In this document: piece by piece, positions 34,502-43,232 of the stretch | Numbering within the stretch: position 1 is the stretch's first letter | Layout: each line of letters begins with the position of its first letter | NCBI GenBank assembly: GCA_031262405.1 | Contig: JAISHS010000022.1 | Span: 1-64,000 of the forward strand | Reading direction: 5' to 3' | Origin: Oscillospiraceae bacterium | GTDB taxonomy: Bacteria; Bacillota; Clostridia; Oscillospirales; Oscillospiraceae | Length of the DNA: 64,000 nt | Made by a program: the position numbers and the translations under genes | The notes under the pieces: generated by a model | What the model saw: the letters and a program-made list of their open reading frames with translations, nothing else | Database searches by the model: none | Told to the model about the DNA's origin: nothing

Positions 34502-34532
34502 ACAGTCATTGCAATCGGCCGCTTTTTTATTG

Positions 34533-34585
34533 TGTCGCCTCCGGCGACTCCATAATTGTCAATTGTCAATTCTCAATTGTCAATT
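34533..34585 (-). repeat. Composite repeat unit: heptamers plus GGAGTCGC hairpin (third copy)
   Basis: On the minus strand AATTGAC, AATTGAG, AATTGAC, AATTGAC, AATTATG lead into GGAGTCGCC-GGA-GGCGACA. It follows the ABC permease gene, from which it is separated by a small GGCTC..GAGCC hairpin. Confidence 0.8.
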
Positions 34586-34606
34586 GGCTCTGCTCCGCAG
34601 GAGCCC

Positions 34607-36538
34607 TTACTTGTACTCAAAATCCGTCGCGCTATACATCCGCGCCTGCATATCCCCTTCCGACACCTCGCGCGTCACCGGCTCTATGTCCAGATTCTCC
34701 CTCAGCCAGGCGTTAGTCCGCGCGGAGTCAAGCGTCGCATTGACGTTTAAACCCCAGACAAACCTCTCGTTACCTAAGGGATCCAAAACCAAGCTCTTTG
34801 TATCGCCCGGCTGACTCTCCAAAGCGTCACGCAGCCAACTGAAGCTTAAGCTGATATGAAGGTCATAAAAGAATTGAGTATACTCCTTGTCGTCCGTTCT
34901 TAAAATCCAAGCCTGACCGATGTTACCGTCCTGCATATCGGGCAGAATGCACTCGGTGTAAAGCTCATAGGCCTGCTCCTGCGTGATCTCAATCGACTCA
35001 TACTCGTGCTTCTCGAGGTTATAAAACTCCACCCAGCCCGTATCCATATTCTCCTTCGCGACAGGCCGCTCGGGAAGCTTGCGCCTTAATATCATCTCCG
35101 GCGTATTGAGAAAGTCCTGAAGAGCTTGCGCATCGTCCGAAGCGTCGATATTGAGCGTATAGCGACGCTGAACGTGCGAGCCGTTCTTTAGCTCATAGTC
35201 AAATCTCACAGCCACGACGCCGTCGTCATAGTTCGGATTCTCGTTCAGCGCCTTGTGCGAGATTATACTCGCGTGAAGCTGACGGACAAATTCTATTTCC
35301 TCCGGCTCATTCAGCTGAGTGGCCTCGCCGATATCACTCAGATACACATTGTCAATCTCACTCAGCTCCGGCACGCGCCGCTCAAAGCCGAAGAGGTCAA
35401 AGTCCATCGCGAGAATCAGCCCCACGCACAGGGCCGCTACCAGTCCCCACTTTTTAAAGTTCGCGCCCGAAAATACGCGCAGGGTCTTCTCCAGCAGCAT
35501 CTCCCCCGCGAAATAGCCGACGAAGGCGCCGACGGCCGCAAAGGCGCAGATGTAATATGCCGCAACAGATGTGAGAGTCCGATCGTAGATGATTTCATAG
35601 AGGCAAATCCCCAAGACCACCGCGCAGCCAATAGTTAAGCAGTATTTGAAAACCGGCCTTAGGGGTCGCACGGCGACGACGTCTCCGGCACTCTCCATGC
35701 GCCGGCGGCGCAGCAGCAGCAGCGCCAAAAACGCCATGACAAGCCCCACCGCGCCGAGTACGAAGAGATAGTTCCAGCCGGTGTAGCTAGCGCCCGTCAC
35801 TTTTTCGATGCCCGCTAAGTCCTTGGTTATTACTGCCGGAACCGAGGTGCGTAAAATAAGGTGAGCCGCCGGGGAAAAGCTCGTGAAGGCGGAGTTGCTC
35901 TCAAGAGCGTTGCTGTATAGACCATACGAAAAGCGGTCAAGCATATTGTAGAGCAGACTCAAAAATACCACGGCGGTAAAATTCAAAATCGCATAAATCG
36001 CCGGCAGCACCAAAATATGCCCCGTCAGCATCGCGCACAGACAGGCGAAGCCATAGAAAAACAGATTCAGAAGACACATCATCGCCAGCATCTGCGCCGC
36101 ATAGCCGATAAGAGCCAGACCGTAAGCCGCGCCGACCGCCAGAGCCAGCAGGAACATTATAATATTACTCAGGAGCATGAAGACAAGCCCCGGCGTAAAG
36201 ACGGAGATAAAGAGCCCCTCGCGCTTAACGGGAGCGGAGGCCATGAGCGAGACGCCCCTGCCTGTATAGAGCCAGTGGAAGGCCGCCATAGCGAAGAAAA
36301 TGCCGAAGATTGCACTCATGAACATTCCGCCCACATAACCGGCTCGCAGCAGATATGCCCCCGTCGTGCTTGTAGCGTATATTATGTCGCGGGGAGTAAA
36401 GGCTAGGCTCAGCCTGGTGTTGAGAGCGACCGGCACGATGAGCAGCCAGATCACGAAATAAGCCGTATAGAGCGGCCAAAAACGATTGAGCTGACTTAAA
36501 AACAGCGCCTTATTAAAGTATGATGTCTTTGACTTCAT
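34607..36538 (-). CDS. ABC-type permease, large multi-domain (DUF6449-like)
   Basis: 643 residues from the ATG at 36538, which has GGTGAGG 5 nt upstream. Membrane segments cluster at about 15-40, 55-75, 95-120, 130-160, 225-250, 285-310 and 335-375; from about 385 to the end is a non-membrane region probably outside the cell. It lies directly downstream of, and overlapping by 26 nt, an ATPase gene in a GntR (YtrA)-ABC-permease operon. YtrA-type operons are commonly induced by cell-wall antibiotics, so an envelope-stress function is plausible but inferred. Confidence 0.85.
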   Translation of the reverse strand: MKSKTSYFNKALFLSQLNRFWPLYTAYFVIWLLIVPVALNTRLSLAFTPRDIIYATSTTGAYLLRAGYVGGMFMSAIFGIFFAMAAFHWLYTGRGVSLMASAPVKREGLFISVFTPGLVFMLLSNIIMFLLALAVGAAYGLALIGYAAQMLAMMCLLNLFFYGFACLCAMLTGHILVLPAIYAILNFTAVVFLSLLYNMLDRFSYGLYSNALESNSAFTSFSPAAHLILRTSVPAVITKDLAGIEKVTGASYTGWNYLFVLGAVGLVMAFLALLLLRRRRMESAGDVVAVRPLRPVFKYCLTIGCAVVLGICLYEIIYDRTLTSVAAYYICAFAAVGAFVGYFAGEMLLEKTLRVFSGANFKKWGLVAALCVGLILAMDFDLFGFERRVPELSEIDNVYLSDIGEATQLNEPEEIEFVRQLHASIISHKALNENPNYDDGVVAVRFDYELKNGSHVQRRYTLNIDASDDAQALQDFLNTPEMILRRKLPERPVAKENMDTGWVEFYNLEKHEYESIEITQEQAYELYTECILPDMQDGNIGQAWILRTDDKEYTQFFYDLHISLSFSWLRDALESQPGDTKSLVLDPLGNERFVWGLNVNATLDSARTNAWLRENLDIEPVTREVSEGDMQARMYSATDFEYK

Positions 36539-37406
36539 AGTCCTCACCCCCAAGCTCGTAGATAAAAATCTCCTCCAGCGACAGCGGCACCAGATCCATA
36601 AAGAGCGGACTTGCCGTCGCGAGACTGTTTGCGACCTCCTCGCGGCTCCCGCGAATTATAAGCGTGTTGAGTCTTCCCGTTCCGGAGCGGCTCAATATGT
36701 CGAGACTGTCCGGAATCGCCCCGCCGTCCGGCAGAGCCAGCTGCACCTTGACCAGATTCTCCTGCAGCTCCGAGAGCGTCCGCTCGAGAAGCATCTTGCC
36801 GTGATTCATAATTCCCACATGGTCACAGACGTCCTCCAGCTCGCGCAGATTGTGAGAGCTAACCAAGACCGTCGTTCCGTGCTCGGCGACGTCGGACATA
36901 AGAATGCTCCAGACCTGACGGCGCATAACGGGGTCGAGTCCGTCCACCGGTTCATCCATCACGAGCAGCCTCGGGCAGCAGCTGGCCGCGATTAGAAACG
37001 CCGCCTGCTTCTGCATACCCTTAGACAGCGAGCGCATCTTCACCTTCTCGTCCAGCGAGAACGCCTTTAAAAGCTTTTCATATCTCTCGCGGCTAAAGCG
37101 GGGATAGAGCCCCGCGTTAAAATTAGCCATGTCCTTTATCGTGGCCTGCGTGAAGAAAAACACGTCGTCGGGAATATAGGCTGTGCCCGCCTTCATCCAG
37201 GCGTTTTCAAAAATCTCCTCGCCGCCGACCAGAAGCTGACCGGAGTCCTCCCGCATGATGCCCGTTATGTGGCGGATAAGGGTAGACTTGCCCGCGCCGT
37301 TCGGACCGACCAGCCCATAGATAGCGCCGACCGGCACCGTCATGTTCAGCTCATCGAGCGCCTTGAAATCGCCGAAATATTTTGTGAGGTTAGTCGCCTT
37401 TATCAT
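36513..37406 (-). CDS. ABC transporter ATP-binding protein (YtrB-like)
   Basis: 297 residues. Walker A GPNGAGKST near 35, the Q-loop region, signature SLSKGMQKQ near 130 and Walker B LLVMDEPVDGLDP near 150 are complete. It partners the large permease encoded downstream and is coupled to the GntR regulator upstream (4-nt overlap). Likely exports or handles a cell-surface-active compound; the substrate is unknown. Confidence 0.93.
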   Translation of the reverse strand: MIKATNLTKYFGDFKALDELNMTVPVGAIYGLVGPNGAGKSTLIRHITGIMREDSGQLLVGGEEIFENAWMKAGTAYIPDDVFFFTQATIKDMANFNAGLYPRFSRERYEKLLKAFSLDEKVKMRSLSKGMQKQAAFLIAASCCPRLLVMDEPVDGLDPVMRRQVWSILMSDVAEHGTTVLVSSHNLRELEDVCDHVGIMNHGKMLLERTLSELQENLVKVQLALPDGGAIPDSLDILSRSGTGRLNTLIIRGSREEVANSLATASPLFMDLVPLSLEEIFIYELGGEDYEVKDIIL

Positions 37407-37780
37407 TTATTATATCCCCCCTCGTTCTCCTGTCCGGCAATGCGGCAGACAATCTCCTCGTCCGCAACTCCCGCCTGCCTAAGCTCCGTAACCGTCGAGT
37501 CCAGCGCCAAGAAAAGCTGCTCCCGCCGCGCGTCCTTCGCCTTTGAAAAGTCCGCCACAAAGCTGCCGCGTCCGGCCACGGAATAGATATAGCCCTCGCC
37601 CTCAAGCTCTCTGTAGGCCTTTTGAATGGTGTTCGGATTGACCGCCAAAGAGCTTGCAGTCTCGCGCACAGAGGGAATTCTGTCGTCGGTAGCCAGAACC
37701 CCGGTGAGTATAGCGCGCCTGAGCGAGTCCTTGATCTGCTCATAAATCGGCCTCGGGTCTTTATAGTTAACCGAAAACAA
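37403..37780 (-). CDS. GntR-family regulator, YtrA subfamily
   Basis: 125 residues from the TTG at 37780, preceded at 5-6 nt by GGGGGTG; longer in-frame starts would add unrelated, repeat-derived residues. The N-terminus YKDPRPIYEQIKDSLRRAI is typical of the subfamily, with a winged helix IPSVRETASSLAVNPNTIQK and the effector-less short C-terminal helices. It begins the regulator-ATPase-permease operon and probably represses it through the palindrome in its own promoter. Confidence 0.93.
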   Translation of the reverse strand: MFSVNYKDPRPIYEQIKDSLRRAILTGVLATDDRIPSVRETASSLAVNPNTIQKAYRELEGEGYIYSVAGRGSFVADFSKAKDARREQLFLALDSTVTELRQAGVADEEIVCRIAGQENEGGYNK

Positions 37781-37796
37781 TTTTTCACCCCCAACT

Positions 37797-37815
37797 GTAT
37801 TAGATGTGTTAATAC
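37797..37815 (-). promoter_or_regulatory. Probable YtrA-type operator
   Basis: GTATTA-N7-TAATAC, an inverted repeat lying immediately downstream of the -10 of the GntR operon promoter and before its start codon. Position and symmetry fit autorepression by the GntR protein. Confidence 0.7.
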
Positions 37816-37819
37816 GGTC

Positions 37820-37848
37820 AGAATACACCACAAGAGAGGCTTTGTCAA
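37820..37848 (-). promoter_or_regulatory. Promoter of the GntR-ABC operon
   Basis: Minus strand TTGACA, 17-bp spacer, TATTCT. Confidence 0.8.
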
Positions 37849-37930
37849 GTGTTTTTCGGAAAAATTTACTAAAAAACTTAGTTGATAAAAAAAGACAAAT
37901 ATAGTATAATTCAAAAACTTGTCCCCCACC

Positions 37931-38032
37931 GTCATTGCGGGCCCCGACCCGCAATCCCCCACGGCTTCCGTTCATCCACGAGATTCCGGATCAAGTCCGG
38001 AATGACGGGGGAGTCGTCCGGAATGACGGGGG
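37931..38032. repeat. Cluster of short dispersed palindromes
   Basis: Two full hairpins, ATTGCGGG..CCCGCAAT (37934-37955) and ATTCCGGA..TCCGGAAT (37983-38003), and a half copy at 38015-38032, each with GACGGGGG-type flanks. They match the single copy at 744-772. The remainder of the 37781-38190 gap holds the GntR promoter on one side and the mnmG promoter on the other. Confidence 0.7.
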
Positions 38033-38115
38033 CGCCATTCTTCTAATGATTTTTTAATCAAACCACCCATTACATTCTAATATTAGTGTGCAAGAATAAA
38101 TTGTAATCTTTGGTA

Positions 38116-38143
38116 TTGCTTTTCAAAGAACCCGTGTTATAAT
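38116..38143 (+). promoter_or_regulatory. Promoter of mnmG
   Basis: TTGCTT, 16-bp spacer, TATAAT, about 48 nt before the mnmG ATG. Confidence 0.7.
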
Positions 38144-38190
38144 AAAACAAGCGTTACGCAACAATTGTTGCAGAGAGGAGGGGAGAGACC

Positions 38191-40074
38191 ATGATTTTTG
38201 ATGCCGGGCCTTGCAGCGTCGCCGTGATCGGCGCGGGACACGCCGGAATCGAGGCCGCACTGGCGTGCGCGCGTCTGGGACTCGACACGGTCATCTTCTC
38301 CCTGAATCTGGACAGCGTCGGGAATATGCCCTGCAACCCCGCGATAGGCGGCACAGGCAAGGGTCAGCTCGTGCGCGAGCTGGACGCTCTGGGCGGCGAA
38401 ATGGCTCGCGCGGCGGACAAAGCCTGTATTCAATACAGAATGCTCAATCTCGGCAAGGGCGCGGCGGTGCACTCCCCGCGCGCTCAGGCAGACAGGCGGC
38501 ATTACCAGTCCGTCATGAAAAACACTCTCGAAAACCAAAAGAATCTGCGCGTCAAACAGGCAGAGATAACCGAAATCGGGCTTGAGCGCGGCGCCGTCGC
38601 CTTTGTCCGCACCTCCACCGGCGCAACCTACCCCTGCCGCGCGGCGATAATCTGCTCGGGCACCTATCTCGGCGGGCGCGTCGTCATGGGGGGCTTCCTG
38701 CGCGACTCGGGGCCGGACGGCCTCGCGGGGGCGTACTCCCTCGGCGGCTGCCTAAGGAAGCTCGGGCTCTCCCTGCGCCGCTTCAAAACCGGAACGCCCC
38801 CGCGCGTCAACGGCGCAAGCGTCGATTATTCTAAGATGGAAATCCAGCTTGGCGACGAGTGCGCGGAGCCCTTTTCCTTTGAAACCCCCGAAGCTCCGCC
38901 GAACCGCGCTGTGTGCTACCTCACCTATACCAACGAGCGCACCCACGAGATAATCCGCAATAATCTGCACCGCAGCCCGCTCTTCGGCGGCGTAATCGAG
39001 GGCGTCGGTCCGCGTTACTGCCCGTCCATTGAAGACAAGGTCGTGCGCTTCGCGGAAAAAAAGCGCCACCAGCTCTTCATCGAGCCGATGGGTCTCGGAA
39101 CAAATGAGCTGTATATTCAGGGCTTCTCCTCCTCCCTGCCAGAGGATGTGCAGATTGAAAGTCTGCGCACCGTCCCGGGACTCGAGAACGCCGAGATAAC
39201 AAGAGCCGCCTACGCTATCGAATACGATTGCGTCGACCCCACCCAGCTTCGCGCGACGCTGGAGGTCAAGGGCGTCCCCGGCCTCTTCGGCGCGGGACAG
39301 TTCTGCGGCTCCTCGGGCTATGAGGAGGCCGCCGTTCAGGGCTTCGTCGCCGGTGTCAACGCCGCACGGAAAATTTTAGGTCAGAGCCCCTTCATTCTCC
39401 GCCGCGACTCCGGCTATATCGGCGCGCTCATTGACGACCTCGTCACGAAGGGAACGGAGGAGCCATACCGCATGATGACCTCGCGCAGCGAATACCGCCT
39501 GCTCCACCGTCAGGACAACGCCGACGAGCGCCTCTCGCACCTCGGCTTGGAGATAGGACTCGTCTCCCCGGAGCGCCACCGCGCCGTTTTAGAAAAATAT
39601 GAGTCCATCCGCTTTGAGATCGACCGGCTCGAAAAAACCTTCGTCCCGCCGACGGCGCAGCTGAATTCCTTCCTCGCCGACCACGATACCGCCCCGGTGG
39701 AGACCGGCGTGAGTCTCGCGTCTCTCCTGCGCCGCCCCCAGCTCGACTACGCCGCGATTGCCCCATTCGACCCCGAGCGTGATGAGTCGTTGCCACGCGC
39801 CGTAACTCAGGGCGCGCAGATCTCGCTTAAATACGCCGGCTACATCGAACGCCAGCTGCGTCAGGTGAAGGAATTTGAAAAGCTCGAGAGCCGCCGCCTC
39901 CCGGAAAACATCGACTATGAAAAAATAAACGGCCTGCGCCTCGAGGCAAGGGCGAAGCTGCAAAAAATAAGACCGGAAAACTTCGGCCAAGCCTCCCGCA
40001 TCTCCGGCGTCTCCCCGGCAGACGTCGCAGCTCTGATGGTATACGTTGAATCGCGCAGCGATTCAACGAATTGA
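38191..40074 (+). CDS. mnmG: tRNA uridine 5-carboxymethylaminomethyl modification enzyme MnmG
   Basis: 627 residues; the FAD-binding subunit that, with MnmE, installs the C5 carboxymethylaminomethyl group on U34 of tRNAs. Rossmann motif VIGAGHAGIEAA near residue 12, CNPAIGGTGKGQ near 49, and the C-terminal family end QASRISGVSPADVAALMVY are all present. GAGGAGGGGAGAG precedes the ATG. The stop TGA is part of a heptamer (AAT TGA). Its usual partner mnmE is not in the window; instead the U34 thiolase mnmA follows. Confidence 0.96.
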   Translation: MIFDAGPCSVAVIGAGHAGIEAALACARLGLDTVIFSLNLDSVGNMPCNPAIGGTGKGQLVRELDALGGEMARAADKACIQYRMLNLGKGAAVHSPRAQADRRHYQSVMKNTLENQKNLRVKQAEITEIGLERGAVAFVRTSTGATYPCRAAIICSGTYLGGRVVMGGFLRDSGPDGLAGAYSLGGCLRKLGLSLRRFKTGTPPRVNGASVDYSKMEIQLGDECAEPFSFETPEAPPNRAVCYLTYTNERTHEIIRNNLHRSPLFGGVIEGVGPRYCPSIEDKVVRFAEKKRHQLFIEPMGLGTNELYIQGFSSSLPEDVQIESLRTVPGLENAEITRAAYAIEYDCVDPTQLRATLEVKGVPGLFGAGQFCGSSGYEEAAVQGFVAGVNAARKILGQSPFILRRDSGYIGALIDDLVTKGTEEPYRMMTSRSEYRLLHRQDNADERLSHLGLEIGLVSPERHRAVLEKYESIRFEIDRLEKTFVPPTAQLNSFLADHDTAPVETGVSLASLLRRPQLDYAAIAPFDPERDESLPRAVTQGAQISLKYAGYIERQLRQVKEFEKLESRRLPENIDYEKINGLRLEARAKLQKIRPENFGQASRISGVSPADVAALMVYVESRSDSTN

Positions 40075-40168
40075 GAATTAACGTGAAATAGAACCTAGCC
40101 GCCGCAGCGGTCTGCGATAACAAAGCGCGAGGAACGCGCGACTTATCAAAATTGCGTAGCAATTTTTT
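40069..40168 (+). repeat. Heptamers plus three-stem dispersed element, copy 1
   Basis: AATTGAG and AATTAAC, containing the mnmG stop, precede a 72-nt element at 40097-40168 beginning AGCCGCCGCAGCGG. It contains CCGC..GCGG, GATAA..TTATC enclosing GCGCG-AGGAA-CGCGC, and TTGC-GTA-GCAA followed by TTTTTT. The copy at 56599-56668 is identical for about 55 nt and then has TCGC-GTA-GCGA, a compensatory pair. The final hairpin with T-run is terminator-like. Confidence 0.8.
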
Positions 40169-40192
40169 CAATAATAAGAAGGGAGTGGAAAA

Positions 40193-41275
40193 ATGCTCGA
40201 ACCAAAGCAAAAAGTCGTCCTCGGTCTCTCCGGTGGGGTGGACTCCGCCGTCGCGGCGCGACTGCTTCAAGAACGCGGCTTTGAGGTCTTCGCCCTGCAC
40301 CTAATCACCACCCAAACACCCTCTACACCCCCCGAAAACGCCTCTCCCCCCATCCCCGCCGCTACCCCCAAAATCGCCTCCGCACCCCCCTCGAGCGCCG
40401 TCGAAGACGCTCGGAAAACGGCTCAGGCACTCGGAATTCCCTTCGCCGCCATCAACATTTCGAGAGAGCTCGAGGAGCAGGTCTGCGCTCCCTTCGTAGC
40501 TTCCTACCTGCGCGGCGAGACCCCAAATCCCTGCATTTTTTGCAACCCAAAAGTGAAATTTAAGACATTAATCGACTATGCGGATAATATCGGAGCATAT
40601 TATGTCGCGACAGGACATTATGCCCGCGCAATCGACGGCGGCCTATATAAGGCAAAATCCCTAAAGGATCAGAGCTATATGCTAAACCGCCTGACCCCGG
40701 ACCAGGTCGCCCGCGCCATTTTCCCCCTCGGAGACCTCGAAAAAACCCAGGTTCGCGCCCTCGCCGAAAACTGGAATTTACCCCCGGCAAACAAGCCCGA
40801 CAGCATGGAAATCTGCTTCATTCCCGACGGCGATTTCGGCGCCTATATCGAGCGTCGCGGGGTGTATTTTCCGCCCGGAAACGTCGTCTCAAAAACAGGC
40901 GAAACCCTAGGAAAACACAGGGGAGTGCATCGCTACACAATCGGTCAGCGCAGGGGTCTGGGCATAGCCGCGGGGGGCCGCCTTTTCGTCTGCGAAATCC
41001 GCCCCGGCACGAACGAAGTCGTCCTCTCAGACGGGGCCGATCTGCTCACAAATGAGGCCCTCGCGCGCGATGTAAACTGGCTCGTACCCTGCTGCGAACC
41101 CTTCGAAGCCGACGTCAAAATCCGCCACTCCAAAACGCAGACCCCCGCCCTAGTCACACCCACCCCCGAAGGCGCGAAAATAGCCTTTAAAACCCCCGTC
41201 CGCGCCCCCACCCGCGGCCAAAGCGCCGTGTTTTATGTAGCTTCTCGCCTCATCGGCGGCGGCTTTATAGACTAA
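40193..41275 (+). CDS. mnmA: tRNA-specific 2-thiouridylase MnmA
   Basis: 360 residues; adds sulfur at C2 of U34 in tRNAs for Lys, Glu and Gln. The PP-loop GLSGGVDSAVAA is near residue 12, the first catalytic Cys in TPNPCIFCN near 112, and the second in DSMEICFIPDGDF near 205. Between about residues 40 and 65, where other MnmA proteins have a short ordered loop, there is a Pro/Thr/Ala-rich stretch. The ribosome site GAAGGGAGTG is good. It follows mnmG with only the structured repeat between them, so both U34 pathways are adjacent. Confidence 0.95.
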   Translation: MLEPKQKVVLGLSGGVDSAVAARLLQERGFEVFALHLITTQTPSTPPENASPPIPAATPKIASAPPSSAVEDARKTAQALGIPFAAINISRELEEQVCAPFVASYLRGETPNPCIFCNPKVKFKTLIDYADNIGAYYVATGHYARAIDGGLYKAKSLKDQSYMLNRLTPDQVARAIFPLGDLEKTQVRALAENWNLPPANKPDSMEICFIPDGDFGAYIERRGVYFPPGNVVSKTGETLGKHRGVHRYTIGQRRGLGIAAGGRLFVCEIRPGTNEVVLSDGADLLTNEALARDVNWLVPCCEPFEADVKIRHSKTQTPALVTPTPEGAKIAFKTPVRAPTRGQSAVFYVASRLIGGGFID

Positions 41276-41382
41276 AAACCGCCCTGTCCGCATACAAAAA
41301 GAAAACTCTAAAACAGAAATTAAGTATCTAAAATATCCTATCAAGACAATTTATTTGAAAATATAGACTATTAGGAGAATTC

Positions 41383-42297
41383 ATGGACAAAATCATCGAA
41401 GTCAAGGGACTGCGCAAGTCCTATGGCGAGGTGCAGGCCGTCAGAGACATAGACTTCTATGTCGAGCGCGGTAAGCTCTTCGCCTTCCTGGGCCCGAACG
41501 GCGCGGGAAAATCCACCACAATCGATATCATCTGCACCTTCCTGAAACCCGACTCCGGCGAGGTTCTCGTGGACGGAAATCTGCTCGGGCGCGACGACAA
41601 CGAAATCCGCTCGAAAATCGGTGCTGTGTTTCAAGACGGATTGTTAGATAAACTGCTCACAATCGAGGAAAATCTGAACGCTCGAGGCGCACTTTACGGT
41701 CTTCACGGTGCGGCGCTTAAAGAGGCCGTGAAGAAGACCGCCGAGCTCACCGGCGTCACGCCGCTATTAAAGCGGCAGTACGGAAAGCTCTCAGGCGGTC
41801 AGCGGCGGCGCTGCGATATCGCCCGAGCGCTCGTTAATACCCCAAAAATTCTCTTTTTAGACGAACCGACCACCGGACTTGACCCCCAGACGCGAAAAAA
41901 CATCTGGGAGACCATCATAAACATACAGCGGGACAGCGGCATGACCGTTTTCCTCACCACCCACTACATGGAGGAGGCGGCCGAGGCCGCCCACGTAATC
42001 GTCATCGACAGCGGAAAAATCGTCGCCAGCGGCACCCCCTCAGCCCTCAAGGAGAAGTACTCCCGCGACCGTCTGATCCTCTCCTGCACCGACAAGGCCG
42101 CCGCCGCAAAAATCCTCACATCCCGCGGATTAACTTACATCGAGGGCGAGGACACGCTGGAGGTAACCCTCGCGGCGACGCTCGACGCCCTTTCGATTGC
42201 GCAGGCTGCCCGCGAGCATCTGAGCGGCTTTGAGGTATTAAAGGGCACGATGGACGACGTATTTCTCGCCATAACGGGAAAGGAGCTGAGAGAATGA
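41383..42297 (+). CDS. ABC transporter ATP-binding protein (DrrA-like)
   Basis: 304 residues with Walker A GPNGAGKSTT near 38, signature LSGGQRRRC near 136, Walker B ILFLDEPTTGLDP near 155, and the C-terminal ~80-residue extension typical of DrrA/NodI-type exporters. AGGAG precedes the ATG. It overlaps the permease gene by 4 nt, making a two-gene exporter operon. The 107-nt gap before it is AT-rich with no clear promoter that I can defend. Confidence 0.93.
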   Translation: MDKIIEVKGLRKSYGEVQAVRDIDFYVERGKLFAFLGPNGAGKSTTIDIICTFLKPDSGEVLVDGNLLGRDDNEIRSKIGAVFQDGLLDKLLTIEENLNARGALYGLHGAALKEAVKKTAELTGVTPLLKRQYGKLSGGQRRRCDIARALVNTPKILFLDEPTTGLDPQTRKNIWETIINIQRDSGMTVFLTTHYMEEAAEAAHVIVIDSGKIVASGTPSALKEKYSRDRLILSCTDKAAAAKILTSRGLTYIEGEDTLEVTLAATLDALSIAQAAREHLSGFEVLKGTMDDVFLAITGKELRE

Positions 42298-43148
42298 TTG
42301 CCTTCATGAATCGAAACCTAAAAATTTTCTTTAAGGACAAATCCGCCGTTTTCTTCTCACTTTTGGCGGTATTTATTATAATCGGTCTCTATGCGCTGTT
42401 TTTGGGCGAGACTTGGACAGATAGCTTCTCGGACGTGCCGGGCATACGCTTTGTCATGGACTCGTGGATCATGGCGGGGCTGCTCTCCGTGACCGCCGTC
42501 ACAACCACTATGGGCGCGCTGGGAACAATGGTTATCGACCGCTCGCAAAAAATTGTCAAGGACTTCAAGACCTCGCCGATTAACAGTAGCAGCTTAACCT
42601 GCGGCTACATACTAAGCGCCGTCATAATCGGAATTATAATGAGCCTCGCCGCGCTCGTGCTGGCGGAAATATATATCGTCGCAAGCGGCGGAGAGCTTCT
42701 CGGCGGCGTCGCGCTCCTCAAGACTCTGGGGCTGATTGTCCTGTCCAGTCTCGCTGGAACGAGCCTCATGCTCTTTTTCACGACCCTTTTTCACAGCCAA
42801 AACGCCTATTCCGCCGCCGGCACCGTAATCGGCACGCTGATTGGCTTCGTCACCGGTATCTACTTACCCATTGGCACCCTTCCAGACGCCGTCCAGTGGG
42901 TAGTCAAGTGCTTCCCAATCTCCCACGCCGCCGCGCTCTTCCGCCAGACAATGATGTCGGCGCCCTTGGAGGCCTCCTTCGCCGGCGCGCCCGAACAGGC
43001 GGTCGCGGAGTTCAGCGAGCTGATGGGCGTGACCTTCACCTACGGCTCTTCAACGGCCTCGCCGCTCGCCAGCATAATAGTCCTCCTCGCCAGCTCCGCC
43101 GTTTTCTTCCTGCTCTCACTGCTGGTGATCTCGCGTAAGGTAGATTAA
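42294..43148 (+). CDS. ABC-2 type permease (DrrB-like)
   Basis: 284 residues with six hydrophobic segments (about 18-38, 58-80, 105-130, 140-165, 170-195, 255-275) and the ABC-2 family layout. The partner ATPase is translationally coupled upstream. A drug or lipid export role is the usual family function; the substrate is not inferable. Confidence 0.9.
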   Translation: MIAFMNRNLKIFFKDKSAVFFSLLAVFIIIGLYALFLGETWTDSFSDVPGIRFVMDSWIMAGLLSVTAVTTTMGALGTMVIDRSQKIVKDFKTSPINSSSLTCGYILSAVIIGIIMSLAALVLAEIYIVASGGELLGGVALLKTLGLIVLSSLAGTSLMLFFTTLFHSQNAYSAAGTVIGTLIGFVTGIYLPIGTLPDAVQWVVKCFPISHAAALFRQTMMSAPLEASFAGAPEQAVAEFSELMGVTFTYGSSTASPLASIIVLLASSAVFFLLSLLVISRKVD

Positions 43149-43168
43149 AACTCACAAGATAAAATGAC

Positions 43169-43195
43169 AATTCCGCCCAATTTTGGGCGGAATTT
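43169..43195. terminator. Bidirectional terminator between permease and acyltransferase
   Basis: AATTCCGCCC and GGGCGGAATT pair around AATTTT, between two convergent genes. Beyond it, on the acyltransferase side, lies an AGATAAG heptamer array (43198-43232). Confidence 0.75.
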
Positions 43196-43197
43196 AT

Positions 43198-43232
43198 AAT
43201 ATCTATTATCTCTTATCTGCTATCTCTTATCT
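43198..43232 (-). repeat. 7-nt tandem array (AGATAAG class) at the acyltransferase stop
   Basis: Minus strand AGATAAG, AGATAGC, AGATAAG, AGATAAT, AGATATT without gaps. The first heptamer holds the last codon and stop of the acyltransferase gene (AGA TAA). Confidence 0.75.

Noticed and set aside
37781-37975. Longer N-terminus for the GntR regulator
   Set aside because: The extra residues derive from a dispersed palindrome and promoter DNA; the TTG at 37780 has the ribosome site and the family start.
744-38032. ATTGCGGG/ATTCCGGA palindromes as regulatory sites
   Set aside because: They match a common type of dispersed repeat and occur at unrelated loci, so no regulatory meaning is claimed.
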